NCBI RefSeq assembly: GCF_900537115.1
Contig: NZ_UNRG01000004.1
Coordinates: 154,384-218,383, forward strand
Source: Arthrobacter sp. Alg241-R88
Lineage (GTDB): Bacteria > Actinomycetota > Actinomycetes > Actinomycetales > Micrococcaceae
Direction of reading: 5' to 3'
Length of the DNA: 64,000 nucleotides
The position numbers and the translations under genes were made by a program. The stretch's first letter is position 1. Every line of letters starts with the position of its first letter. Positions 18,578 through 27,040 of this stretch are shown here, piece after piece. The notes below the pieces were generated by a model. The model was not told the origin of the DNA. It worked only from the letters and a program-made list of their open reading frames with translations, and ran no database searches.

Positions 18578-18593
18578 GAAAGGAGGTGATCCA
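18578..18593 (+). promoter_or_regulatory. Exceptionally long Shine-Dalgarno sequence
   Basis: GAAAGGAGGTGATCCA is complementary to 16 consecutive bases at the 3' end of bacterial 16S rRNA (TGGATCACCTCCTTTC). It ends two bases before the ATG of the 46-aa ORF, with the GGAGG core at the usual spacing. Normal sites pair over 4-8 bases. Confidence 0.85.
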
Positions 18594-18595
18594 CA

Positions 18596-18736
18596 ATGAT
18601 CAAGAAGCTTCAGAAACTCCTGTCTCCTTCACGCGGGAGACGCAGCAGCCGCAGGCAATTCAACCGCCCTCTGCTGGAGAAACAACGGGAAGATGTATTC
18701 CTCCTGATGCACCAGCAGTTGGGCGGTATGCGCTAA
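18596..18736 (+). CDS. Small basic protein (46 aa), unknown
   Basis: ATG to TAA, 46 residues. The N-terminal half is very basic (MIKKLQKLLSPSRGRRSSRR), followed by FNRPLLEKQREDVFLLMHQQLGGMR, which could form an amphipathic helix. No family recognised. Support comes from the 16-nt Shine-Dalgarno match upstream and a strong hairpin downstream (18784-18826). The Arg/Lys content suggests nucleic-acid or ribosome contact, as in tiny ribosome-associated proteins, but that is only inference. It is too short for many gene callers. Confidence 0.6.
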   Translation: MIKKLQKLLSPSRGRRSSRRQFNRPLLEKQREDVFLLMHQQLGGMR

Positions 18737-18783
18737 TGGCCCGCTTGATCTGCAGGAGAAGATATGGGCGCACATGAGTGCCA

Positions 18784-18826
18784 GTGCCGGAGCCCACGCG
18801 GCGACGCGTGGGCTCCTCGTGGGCAC
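18784..18826 (+). terminator. Strong hairpin with GNRA loop after the small ORF
   Basis: A perfect 12-bp stem (GGAGCCCACGCG at 18789-18800, complement at 18805-18816) closed by a GCGA tetraloop, extended by a GTGCC/GGCAC outer stem. There is no U-tract, so it may act as an RNA-stabilising or intrinsic-like terminator element. It argues against placing the start of the next gene upstream of it. Confidence 0.6.
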
Positions 18827-18866
18827 TCTTCCGATGGTGTCAGGCAGCAACGGTAAGCTCGATGCC

Positions 18867-20330
18867 ATGGAGGAGACCCAGCCGCCGGAGCACCGAGGGC
18901 GGACGCGCCTCGTAGTTCCCAGCCGCAGTGATGTCCTGCTGCGCAACTTCACCGAAGCCATCGGCGGCCCCCTCGGAGCCAGGGCCGCACCGGGCATCGT
19001 CTCCCCCGGCATCTTCACCGTTGAACGTGTACTGATACTGCTCACGGTGCTGGCTGCCCTTGCGGGCATCCTGGTCAAAGGGTATTGCCGCGTCAACGGC
19101 TGGGAATCCCCCACGCAGTTCTACGCCACCTGCTATTCGGATTTCCCTGAGCTTTTTCGGAACCGTGGACTGGCAGAGGGAACCGTACCCGTCCTTGGTG
19201 CCGGGAGCCAGTTTGAGTATCCGGTTCTGATCGCCCTGATCGCGGGTGTCACGGCATGGCTCGTTCCCGGGGCAGGGATATCGGATTCGCGTGTCCTGGG
19301 CTACTTCGACCTCAATGTTGCCCTTCTGGCCGCAGTTACTGTGGTCACGGTCCTGGCCACCGCGAGAATGTCCAGCCGGCGGCCCTGGGATGCCGCCATG
19401 GTGGCCTTGGCCCCGGGCATCGTGCTGGCCGGCACCATCAACTGGGATCTGTGGGCGGTGGCCCTGCTCGCCCTGGGCATGTACTTCTTCTCGCGGGAGC
19501 GGCTGGTGCTTGCCGGGGTCTTCATCGGGCTGGGGGCGGCGACGAAGCTGTATCCGCTGCTTGTTATTGGCGCGTTCCTGCTGCTTGCCATCCGGACTGG
19601 ACGGTTCCGTCCCTTGCTGGTGACGGCGGGCTCTGCCGCCGCCTCATGGCTTGCCGTCAACCTGCCCTTCGCCGCTGCCAACCCTGCCGGGTGGGCCTAC
19701 TTCTTCCAGTTCAGCGTGGACCGCGACGCCGGGTACAGCTCGCCCTGGTTCGCCTACAACCTCGTGGCGAACCGGCTGCAATGGACGGAACTCAGCCCGG
19801 CCGCCGTCGACCTCTTGTCCCCTGGCCTTTTTCTCCTGTCCTGTGTGGCCATTGCAGCTGTTGCCCTGACCGCCGGCCGCCGCCCCCGCCTCGCCCAACT
19901 GGCCTTCCTGATCGTGGCGGCGTTTATCCTTACCGGCAAGGTCTATTCGCCGCAGTTCGTGGTGTGGCTGATTCCCCTCCTTGCGCTGGCGCGGCCGAGA
20001 TGGCGTGACTTTTTGATCTGGCAGGGAATCGAGGGCCTGCACTGGGCAGCAGTGTGGATGTACCTTGGACAAGTGACCAGCGCAGGCTCTTCCCAGCACA
20101 ACCTGGATATGCCTTATTACGTCCTCGCCGTCGCGGCGCACATGGCGGCGGTGGGTTACCTTATGCTGCGCGTGACCTGGGACATTTACAACCCGGACTA
20201 CGACCCCATCCGCCGGCATCATCTTGATGATCCCCAGAGCGGCCCCTTTGCCGGCGCGCCTGACTGGCTCCGGTTGAACCTTAGAGGGCGATCTAACTCC
20301 GTACTGCCCTGGAAGGGTTCCAATGCCTGA
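18867..20330 (+). CDS. GT87-family polyprenyl-phosphate-mannose-type glycosyltransferase (DUF2029)
   Basis: Multi-pass membrane glycosyltransferase of the GT-C superfamily, family GT87, whose actinobacterial members use polyprenyl-phosphate mannose on lipoglycans. About ten hydrophobic segments follow a soluble N-terminus of about 60 residues. The first extracytoplasmic loop contains YSDFPELFRNRGLAEG and a QFEYPVL motif typical of DUF2029, and a GLGAATKLYPLLVIGAFLLLA segment is also characteristic. I chose ATG 18867 (487 aa) because a TAAGCT -10 hexamer ends 8 nt before it, suggesting a leaderless mRNA, and a stable hairpin lies upstream. An in-frame ATG at 18774 is less likely. The end overlaps the next gene by 8 nt. 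Acceptor unknown. Confidence 0.8.
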   Translation: MEETQPPEHRGRTRLVVPSRSDVLLRNFTEAIGGPLGARAAPGIVSPGIFTVERVLILLTVLAALAGILVKGYCRVNGWESPTQFYATCYSDFPELFRNRGLAEGTVPVLGAGSQFEYPVLIALIAGVTAWLVPGAGISDSRVLGYFDLNVALLAAVTVVTVLATARMSSRRPWDAAMVALAPGIVLAGTINWDLWAVALLALGMYFFSRERLVLAGVFIGLGAATKLYPLLVIGAFLLLAIRTGRFRPLLVTAGSAAASWLAVNLPFAAANPAGWAYFFQFSVDRDAGYSSPWFAYNLVANRLQWTELSPAAVDLLSPGLFLLSCVAIAAVALTAGRRPRLAQLAFLIVAAFILTGKVYSPQFVVWLIPLLALARPRWRDFLIWQGIEGLHWAAVWMYLGQVTSAGSSQHNLDMPYYVLAVAAHMAAVGYLMLRVTWDIYNPDYDPIRRHHLDDPQSGPFAGAPDWLRLNLRGRSNSVLPWKGSNA

Positions 20331-21771
20331 CGTAGCGGTAGTGGGCGCCGGGCCGAACGGGCTTGCAGCGGCGGCGGTCATGGCGCGGGCCGGGCTGTCC
20401 GTGGAGCTCTTCGAGGCAGGCAGTACCATCGGCGGCGGGACCCGGACCAGCGAACTGATGCAGCCGGGGCACTTCCACGACATCTGCTCCGCGGTTCATC
20501 CGATGGCAGTGGCCTCACCATTTTTCAAGGCCTTCGAACTGTCCCGCCGGGTAAACCTGATAACCCCCGACCTGTCCTACGGATCACCGCTGGATGGTGG
20601 CAGGGCCGCCCTCGCCTACCGGTCGCTGGACCGGACAGCTGACGGACTGGGCCGCGACGGTGCTGCTTACCGGCGGCTGCTGGCACCTCTCGTGGACCAC
20701 ATCGACGAGATTATGGACTTCACCCAGAACCAGCTGATCCGCGTCCCCCGCAACCCGTTGGCGGCAGGGCTGTTCGGATTGAGGACCGTGGAGCAGGGAA
20801 CCGGACTGTGGAACGCCCGGTTCAAGGAAGACTTTGCACCGGCCCTGCTGGCCGGGGTTGCCGCCCATGCCATCTCCCACCTGCCCTCCCTCGCTGCGTC
20901 CGGCGCGGGGCTGATGCTGGGGGCGCTCGGGCATGCGGGTGGCTGGCCCATCCCGGAAGGAGGGTCGGCCGCCATAGCTGCCGCCCTGGCGGATGACATC
21001 CTCGCCCATGGGGGTGTTATCCACACCGATGCACCCATCGACCAGCTGGCGGATCTGCCGTCCGCGCGCACGACGTTGCTGGACGTGGCCCCGCAAGGGT
21101 TGCTGAACATGGCCGGTAACGCTCTTCCCGCCCGGTACCGGGGGGCGCTGGAATCGTTCAGGTACGGAAATGGCTCGTGCAAAGTGGATTTCATCCTCTC
21201 GGGACCCGTGCCGTGGACGGCACGGGAACTGGCCGACGCCGGAACGGTCCACCTGGGCGGTACCCGGGCCGAGGTGGCCCGCGCTGAGAACGAGGTCAGC
21301 GCGGGCAGGCACCCGGAGCGCCCGTACGTCCTGGTGGCGCAGCAGTCACGCTTCGACTCCGGCCGTGCACCCACTGGACACCACACCCTGTGGGCCTACT
21401 GTCATGTCCCCTCCGGATCGACGCGGGACATGACGGAAGCCATCACTGCACAGCTGGAGCGGTTCGCGCCGGGGTTCCGCGAGCTTGTAGTGGAGTCCAG
21501 GGCGATTACCGCTGCCGGGCTGGCGAAGTACAACCGCAACTACGTCGGCGGGGATTTCAGCGCGGGCACCATGGACATGCTGAACCTTGTCCAGAGGCCG
21601 GTCGTGTCGCCGGTCCCATGGCGTACACCCTTGCGCGGCGTCTATCTGTGTTCTTCCTCCACCCCGCCAGGGCCGGGTGTTACCGGCATGCCGGGGTACC
21701 ACGCTGCGAAGTATGCACTTCAGGACATGTTCGGTCTTTCCGTCCCGGCACTCGGGCTGGCCGCAGCGTAG
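20323..21771 (+). CDS. FAD-dependent oxidoreductase, phytoene-dehydrogenase-like
   Basis: Amine-oxidase/CrtI-like flavoprotein of 482 aa. The dinucleotide-binding motif GAGPNG is residues 8-13, followed by the acidic ribose-binding end (VELFEAGSTIGGGTRT). The C-terminal family motif is GPGVTGMPGYHAA. No carotenoid genes are adjacent, so a CrtI role is not supported and the substrate is open. It overlaps the GT87 gene by 8 nt, which suggests coupling and perhaps a shared lipid-linked pathway. Confidence 0.85.
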   Translation: MPDVAVVGAGPNGLAAAAVMARAGLSVELFEAGSTIGGGTRTSELMQPGHFHDICSAVHPMAVASPFFKAFELSRRVNLITPDLSYGSPLDGGRAALAYRSLDRTADGLGRDGAAYRRLLAPLVDHIDEIMDFTQNQLIRVPRNPLAAGLFGLRTVEQGTGLWNARFKEDFAPALLAGVAAHAISHLPSLAASGAGLMLGALGHAGGWPIPEGGSAAIAAALADDILAHGGVIHTDAPIDQLADLPSARTTLLDVAPQGLLNMAGNALPARYRGALESFRYGNGSCKVDFILSGPVPWTARELADAGTVHLGGTRAEVARAENEVSAGRHPERPYVLVAQQSRFDSGRAPTGHHTLWAYCHVPSGSTRDMTEAITAQLERFAPGFRELVVESRAITAAGLAKYNRNYVGGDFSAGTMDMLNLVQRPVVSPVPWRTPLRGVYLCSSSTPPGPGVTGMPGYHAAKYALQDMFGLSVPALGLAAA

Positions 21772-21837
21772 GCCTCCAGCTCCCGTCTCCGGCGGCTCGG
21801 AAGAACGCAACGTGCCAAAGTGACCCCAAAAGCGGGG

Positions 21838-21843
21838 GATAAT
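21838..21843 (+). promoter_or_regulatory. -10 element of leaderless PBP transcript
   Basis: GATAAT, 6 nt before the ATG at 21850. It decides this start over the GTG at 21820. Confidence 0.65.
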
Positions 21844-21849
21844 GGCGCG

Positions 21850-23838
21850 ATGGGGATATCAACAAAACTTTCTTTGGGCATCGCTGCCGTCATTCTCGGA
21901 ACTTCGCTGGTTGCCTGCGACGACGGCAGGAGCGGAGCTGAAGCGGCTGCGGGGCAGTTGGCCGCGGCAGTAGCCGGACTGGATGTGGGCTCGGTGCCCT
22001 TCGATGGCAAGGATTCCGCAGCTGCAAATGACCAGCTGAAAAAAGTTTTTGCGGCACTGGATCCCCAGAAGCCCGCCGTCGAAGCAGGCGAACTGGCCCT
22101 TGACGGGGACAACGCCTCTGCACCCCTGAACTACACCTGGAACTTTGGCGGCGCCGAGTGGAAGTACTCCGTCTCGGCCAAATTCAAGAAGTCCGGGGAC
22201 AAATGGCTGACGGTCTGGGATCCGGCCACCCTGGCGCCGGACCTGGCCGACAGCGAGATCCTGACTAAAGGCTCCCAGTCTCCGCAGCGGGCAGACATCC
22301 TGGGTGCCGGCGACGTACCCCTGGTGACATACCGTCCCGTGGTGAATGTGGGTATCGACAAGCCTCAGCTTGGCGCCGGGGATCCGGTTGATTCCGCCAC
22401 CAAGCTTGCAGCGCTCGTCGGAGTGGACCCTGCCGCCTACGTCCAGCAGGTCCAGGCGTCGGGTGCCGAGGCCTTTGTCTCCGCGATCACCCTGCGCGAA
22501 GAAGGCCGCACCATCACCAATGAGCAGATTGCGGCGATTCCAGGGGCCCGTGCCATTCCGGCCTCCATGCCGTTGGCCCCCAACCGCACCTTTGCCCGCG
22601 CCGTCCTCGGCTCGGTGGGCGAGGCCACGGCCGAGCAGATCGAGGCATCCGGCGGCGAGCTGACAGCCGGTGACGTCACCGGCGTCGGCGGCCTCCAGCA
22701 GCAGTACGACGACCAGCTCAGGGGGACGGACGCCGTCGTTATCCGTGCACAGCGCGCCGACCTGACGAGGGAACAGATCCAGTCCGCCGCAACCGATCCG
22801 CGCCGGGTGCTTTTTGAGGTGAAGCCCACGCCGGGAACCCCACTGAAGACAACCCTGGATCCCACGCTGCAGTCGCTGGCCGAGAGCACGTTGGAAGGCG
22901 TGGAGCCGGCCTCTGCGATTGTTGCGCTCCGGCCTTCAACCGGCGCTGTCCTGGCGGCCGCCTCCGGTCCGGGGAGCAACGGCTACAACACAGCAATGCT
23001 GGGTCAGTACGCGCCCGGCTCCATCTTCAAGATGGTGGATTCACTGGCGATGTTCCGCAACGGGCTGACCCCTGAGTCGAAGGTCGAATGCACACCCACG
23101 TTGACGGTGGACGGACGGACTTTCAAGAACGCGGAGGGGTATCCGGAGGGCTCATTGGGTTCAGTGACGCTCCGTGACGCCTTTGCCCACTCCTGCAATA
23201 CAGCCTTCATCGCCGCACGGGACACCGTTTCGCAGGGGCAGCTTGAAGCAGCCGCCATGGCGATGGGCCTCGCCGTTGAGGCACCGACTCTCGGCGCCGC
23301 CGCCTTCCTGGGATCCGTCCCCGGAGAGGCCGCGGGAACTGAGCACGCCGCTTCGATGATCGGCCAGGGAAAGGTGCTGCTGTCACCACTGGCCGCCGCC
23401 ATGATGGCCGGCTCCGTGGCCAAGGGTGCGCCGGTAGCCCCGCAGCTGGTGTTGAATCCCGACGCCGGTGCCGCTGCCGAGGGAACGACCAGCGGCTCCA
23501 CTGCGCCCGCGGCGCAGCCCTCGGCCACGGCCACCGCGGAGGCTCCGTCCCAGGCCTCCGAGAATCCCATCACGGCCGAGGAAGCGGCGTCCCTGGCCGA
23601 TATGATGCGGGCCGTGGTGACATCCGGCCACGCAGGTTTCCTGTCCAGTGTTCCCGGTGCCCCGGTTGGAGCCAAGACCGGCACGGCCGAGTTCGGCAAA
23701 GAGAATCCGCCAAAGACGCACGCTTGGATTGTGGCCGTACAGGGTGATCTCGCCGTTGCAGTTTTTGTGGAGGATGGAGGCCTGGGGGCAACAACCTCCG
23801 GGCCGCTGCTGCAAAAGTTCCTGACCGCCGCGGGCTAG
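21850..23838 (+). CDS. Penicillin-binding protein (lipoprotein transpeptidase, MecA_N type)
   Basis: Class B PBP-like D,D-transpeptidase of 662 aa. A lipobox LVAC with C23 suggests a lipoprotein anchor instead of the usual signal anchor. Residues about 30-145 resemble the NTF2-like MecA_N domain, then a dimerisation domain, then the transpeptidase. The catalytic motifs are complete: S391-x-x-K394 (GSIFK), S448-C-N450, and K609-T-G (KTGTAEF). A Ser/Ala/Thr-rich insert lies just before the KTG region (about 540-580). It forms cell-wall cross-links outside the membrane. Whether it is beta-lactam-insensitive like PBP2a cannot be told. Leaderless start as noted. Confidence 0.93.
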   Translation: MGISTKLSLGIAAVILGTSLVACDDGRSGAEAAAGQLAAAVAGLDVGSVPFDGKDSAAANDQLKKVFAALDPQKPAVEAGELALDGDNASAPLNYTWNFGGAEWKYSVSAKFKKSGDKWLTVWDPATLAPDLADSEILTKGSQSPQRADILGAGDVPLVTYRPVVNVGIDKPQLGAGDPVDSATKLAALVGVDPAAYVQQVQASGAEAFVSAITLREEGRTITNEQIAAIPGARAIPASMPLAPNRTFARAVLGSVGEATAEQIEASGGELTAGDVTGVGGLQQQYDDQLRGTDAVVIRAQRADLTREQIQSAATDPRRVLFEVKPTPGTPLKTTLDPTLQSLAESTLEGVEPASAIVALRPSTGAVLAAASGPGSNGYNTAMLGQYAPGSIFKMVDSLAMFRNGLTPESKVECTPTLTVDGRTFKNAEGYPEGSLGSVTLRDAFAHSCNTAFIAARDTVSQGQLEAAAMAMGLAVEAPTLGAAAFLGSVPGEAAGTEHAASMIGQGKVLLSPLAAAMMAGSVAKGAPVAPQLVLNPDAGAAAEGTTSGSTAPAAQPSATATAEAPSQASENPITAEEAASLADMMRAVVTSGHAGFLSSVPGAPVGAKTGTAEFGKENPPKTHAWIVAVQGDLAVAVFVEDGGLGATTSGPLLQKFLTAAG

Positions 23839-23840
23839 AG

Positions 23841-23897
23841 TTTTTGTCCAGATATGCGGACTTCCAGGCCGGGTAAGCCTGCGGATCTGGACAAAAA
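23841..23897. promoter_or_regulatory. 13-bp perfect inverted repeat between PBP and ABC-F genes
   Basis: TTTTTGTCCAGAT (23841-23853) and its exact complement ATCTGGACAAAAA (23885-23897) enclose 31 bases that contain an AGGC/GCCT sub-stem. The arms are A/T-rich at their outer ends, as in a bidirectional terminator. The position immediately before an ABC-F gene also fits an attenuator. Confidence 0.6.
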
Positions 23898-23930
23898 TTC
23901 GGGTGGGCGCGCCGTGGGAAGATGGAATAC

Positions 23931-25613
23931 GTGGCCCATATTGACGTTTCCGGTATCGATTACTTCCTTTCCGACGGCACCCAACTGCTGAACGGCGTGA
24001 CCTTCAAGGTTCCGGACGGCACCAAAACGGCCCTGATAGGCCCCAACGGTACTGGCAAAACGACCCTGTTCCGGATCATCGCCGGGGATCTGGTTCCCGA
24101 CGAAGGCGTGATCGGCCGCTCCGGGAACATGGGCATTATGCGCCAGTTCGTGGGCCAGGTCCGCGACGGCTCCACCGTCCGCGACCTGCTGGTCTCCGCG
24201 GCCCCGCCCGCCCTGGCAGCGGCGGCCCGCGAGGTGGACGACGCCGAGCTCGCCATGGTGGAGCACGACGACGAACCCAGCCAGATGCGCTATGCCCAGG
24301 CCATCGTCGACTGGGGAGACGCCGGAGGCTATGACGTCGAGACCGTCTGGGACGAAGTGTGCATGGCCGCGCTGGGACTCCCCTTTGACCGCGCCCAGCA
24401 CCGCCCGGCGTCGAGTCTTTCCGGCGGTGAACAGAAGCGGCTGGTGCTGGAAGCGCTTTTTGCCAGCCCGGATGACCTGCTGCTGCTGGACGAACCGGAT
24501 AACTACCTGGACGTGCCGGGCAAGCGCTGGCTTGAGGACAAGCTGAACGAATCGAAGAAGACGGTGTTCTTCATCAGCCACGACCGTGAACTGCTGAACA
24601 ACGCAGCGGGGCGCATCGTCACGCTGGAGCCCGGAATCAGCGGCGCCGGAGCCTGGGTTCACGGCGGCGGGTTCGGCTCCTACGTGGACGCACGGGCGGA
24701 CCGCAACGCCCGCTTCGAGGAACTCCGCAAGCGATGGGACGAGGAGCACATCAAGCTCAAGGAACTCGTCAACATGTACAAAAACAAAGCCGCGTTCCGC
24801 TCCGACATGGCCAACCGGTACCACGCAGCCCAGACCCGCCTGGCGAAGTTTCTGGAGATCGGGCCGCCCGAGGCACTGCCCATCGAGCAGAACGTGCAGA
24901 TGCGCCTCAAGGGCGGGCGGACTGCGAAGCGCGCCATCGTGGCGGAGAAGCTTGAACTCACGGGGCTGATGAAGCCGTTCTCCACCGAGGTGTGGTTCGG
25001 GGACCGTGTAGGTGTGCTGGGGTCAAACGGTTCGGGTAAGAGTCACTTCCTCCGGCTGCTGGCCACGGGTGGCACCGACCCGGAGCGGGAGCACCTGCCC
25101 GTGTCCGACGTCGAAATCGCCGAAGTGCCGCACGAGGGCACTGTGAAACTTGGCGCCAGGATCCGCCCCGGGTTCTTTGCCCAGACGCACGTCCGGCCCG
25201 ACCTGCTGGGCAAGACCCTGCTGGAAATCCTGCACCGCGGTGACGAACACCGGTCCGGGCTCGGCCGTGAGGCAGCAGCCGGGGCGCTGGACGGTTACGG
25301 GCTGGCGGGGCAGTCGGAGCAAAAGTACGAGTCCCTGTCCGGCGGGCAGCAAGCCAGGTTCCAGATCCTGCTGCTGCAGTTGAGCGGTGCCACCCTGCTT
25401 CTTTTGGATGAGCCCACGGACAACCTGGACCTGCACTCGGCCGAGGCACTCGAACGGGCAATTGACCACTTTGAGGGCACAGTCCTGGCCGTGACCCACG
25501 ACCGCTGGTTCGCCCGGACCTTTGACCGCTTCCTGGTGTTCGGATCGGACGGCAAGGTGTACGAATCAGCCGAGCCGGTGTGGGACGAGAAGCGCGTGGA
25601 ACGCGTCCGCTAA
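23931..25613 (+). CDS. ABC-F family ATPase (ribosome-associated)
   Basis: Soluble protein with two ABC cassettes and no transmembrane domain. ABC-F proteins bind the ribosomal E site and either rescue stalled translation or give antibiotic resistance. From GTG 23931 (560 aa) Walker A-1 is GPNGTGKT near 37-44, signature LSGGEQKR at 163-170, Walker A-2 GSNGSGKS near 364-371, and signature LSGGQQAR at 469-476. The charged interdomain linker lies around 235-310. The GTG gives the usual N-terminus MAHIDVSGIDYF and has a GAAGAT hexamer 7 nt before it. ATG 23922 would add only three residues. Whether it is a resistance type or a housekeeping type cannot be decided. Confidence 0.9.
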   Translation: MAHIDVSGIDYFLSDGTQLLNGVTFKVPDGTKTALIGPNGTGKTTLFRIIAGDLVPDEGVIGRSGNMGIMRQFVGQVRDGSTVRDLLVSAAPPALAAAAREVDDAELAMVEHDDEPSQMRYAQAIVDWGDAGGYDVETVWDEVCMAALGLPFDRAQHRPASSLSGGEQKRLVLEALFASPDDLLLLDEPDNYLDVPGKRWLEDKLNESKKTVFFISHDRELLNNAAGRIVTLEPGISGAGAWVHGGGFGSYVDARADRNARFEELRKRWDEEHIKLKELVNMYKNKAAFRSDMANRYHAAQTRLAKFLEIGPPEALPIEQNVQMRLKGGRTAKRAIVAEKLELTGLMKPFSTEVWFGDRVGVLGSNGSGKSHFLRLLATGGTDPEREHLPVSDVEIAEVPHEGTVKLGARIRPGFFAQTHVRPDLLGKTLLEILHRGDEHRSGLGREAAAGALDGYGLAGQSEQKYESLSGGQQARFQILLLQLSGATLLLLDEPTDNLDLHSAEALERAIDHFEGTVLAVTHDRWFARTFDRFLVFGSDGKVYESAEPVWDEKRVERVR

Positions 25614-25617
25614 CCGA

Positions 25618-25707
25618 ACGCTCTCTCACTTCCTGCACGTTTTTGGCCAACGCTCTCGCACGGCTGGAAGAGCGTTGGCGGAAATGCCGCATTAAATGAG
25701 AGAGCGT
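25618..25707. repeat. Nested palindromic intergenic element (REP-like)
   Basis: Outer arms ACGCTCTCTCA (25618-25628) and TGAGAGAGCGT (25697-25707) are perfect complements. Inside them CCAACGCTCT (25647-25656) pairs with AGAGCGTTGG (25669-25678). Both levels share the word ACGCTCT, typical of a dispersed palindromic repeat. It may also terminate the ABC-F transcript. No second copy was seen in this window. Confidence 0.6.
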
Positions 25708-25784
25708 GTTGATGTCACCAACAAACAGTTCAGCCCCGAAGAACAACGACGACTCGATGACAATTCTGTGGAAGTAGTGAATGT

Positions 25785-26981
25785 ATGAGCTTAAATACCG
25801 GAACGGCACAGCAAGCTGGCCTGAAAGCAGCGGCAGTTGCCACGTTTGTTGTCTTCGGCATTAACGGCCTGGTTTTCGCCAGCTGGGCAGCCAGGATCCC
25901 TGCGGTCACCGAGACGCTGCAGATAACCTCCGGCCAAATGGGCACATTGCTGCTCTGCACCGCCATCGGCTCTTTGCTCGCCCTGCCTACGGCCGGCTGG
26001 GTGGTAGGCAGGATCGGCACGGCCAACACCGTGCGTTTCGGCGGGTTGGTGGCCTCGGTGGCCGGGGCGGCTATTGCACTGTCCCTTTCGATCGCTTCCA
26101 TTCCGGGCACAGCAGTCGCTTTGTTCTTCTTTGGCATAGCCATCGGGCTTTGGGATGTGTCCCAGAACCTTGAAGGGGCCGACGTTGAACACAAGCTGCG
26201 GCGGACCATCATGCCCCAGTTCCATGCTGCATTCAGTGGCGGAGCTTTCGTGGGTGCACTGATTGGAGCAGGGCTGTCGAATCTGGACGTCGGATTGCCG
26301 GTGCATCTGCTGGTTATCGTGGGCATCGTGCTGCTGGTGACGATGATTGCTCCCCGCTACTTTCTTCCGCACATCACGTCACCAACACCGGCGGATGGCG
26401 AGGCTAAGCCTGCCAAAGGCCCTTCGGCCTGGCGGGACAGCCGGACCTTGCTCATCGGCGTCGTTATCCTTGGCGCCACCCTGACTGAGGGTGCGGGCAA
26501 TGACTGGATTGCGAAGGCCTCCGTTGACGGCCTGGGGACGTCCGAGTCCACCGGCGCCCTGATGTTCGCCCTCTTTGTCCTGGCCATGACAGCGATGCGT
26601 TTCCTGGGCGGCCGCGTCATCGACAAATACGGCCGCGTTGCTGTGCTCCGGGCCAGCATGGCGGCAGCAGCCGCCGGTCTTTGCCTTTTTGTGCTGGCCG
26701 GGAATGTGTGGCTGGCTGCCGTGGGCGCGGCACTCTGGGGCGTAGGAGCAGCCCTGGCCTTCCCGATGGGAATGTCCGCTGCCGCCGATGACCCCCAACA
26801 TGCGGCAGCAAGGGTTTCTGTTGTTTCCACCCTTGGGTACACCTCCTTCCTGGCCGGGCCTCCCCTGCTGGGATATTTGGGCGACCTGACGGGAATCCAC
26901 TTCGCGCTGCTGGCGATCCTTGCACCCATCATCGTGGCGCTCCTGCTCGCCGGCGCCGCCAAGCCGCTGAAGGTCACGTAG
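25785..26981 (+). CDS. MFS transporter
   Basis: A 398-aa polytopic protein with two blocks of about six hydrophobic helices separated by a hydrophilic loop near residues 195-215. The family loop after helix 2 is seen as GWVVGRIGTANTVRFGG, with an equivalent in the second half (GGRVIDKYGRVAVLRAS). It resembles the YbjJ-like sugar or drug transporter group, but the substrate is unknown. The start lacks a strong Shine-Dalgarno. It stands alone between the palindromic element and the PAP2 gene. Confidence 0.85.
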   Translation: MSLNTGTAQQAGLKAAAVATFVVFGINGLVFASWAARIPAVTETLQITSGQMGTLLLCTAIGSLLALPTAGWVVGRIGTANTVRFGGLVASVAGAAIALSLSIASIPGTAVALFFFGIAIGLWDVSQNLEGADVEHKLRRTIMPQFHAAFSGGAFVGALIGAGLSNLDVGLPVHLLVIVGIVLLVTMIAPRYFLPHITSPTPADGEAKPAKGPSAWRDSRTLLIGVVILGATLTEGAGNDWIAKASVDGLGTSESTGALMFALFVLAMTAMRFLGGRVIDKYGRVAVLRASMAAAAAGLCLFVLAGNVWLAAVGAALWGVGAALAFPMGMSAAADDPQHAAARVSVVSTLGYTSFLAGPPLLGYLGDLTGIHFALLAILAPIIVALLLAGAAKPLKVT

Positions 26982-27028
26982 GGTCCTCCCGGGAGTGCTG
27001 CACCCATCGCCGCCAGGTGCGGCGGCGG

Positions 27029-27034
27029 TAGGGT
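27029..27034 (+). promoter_or_regulatory. -10 element of leaderless PAP2/DGK transcript
   Basis: TAGGGT, 6 nt before the ATG at 27041. Confidence 0.6.
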
Positions 27035-27040
27035 GAGGTC

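Noticed and set aside
21019..21027. Exact DnaA box TTATCCACA inside the oxidoreductase gene
   Set aside because: Single isolated copy in coding sequence, expected now and then by chance.
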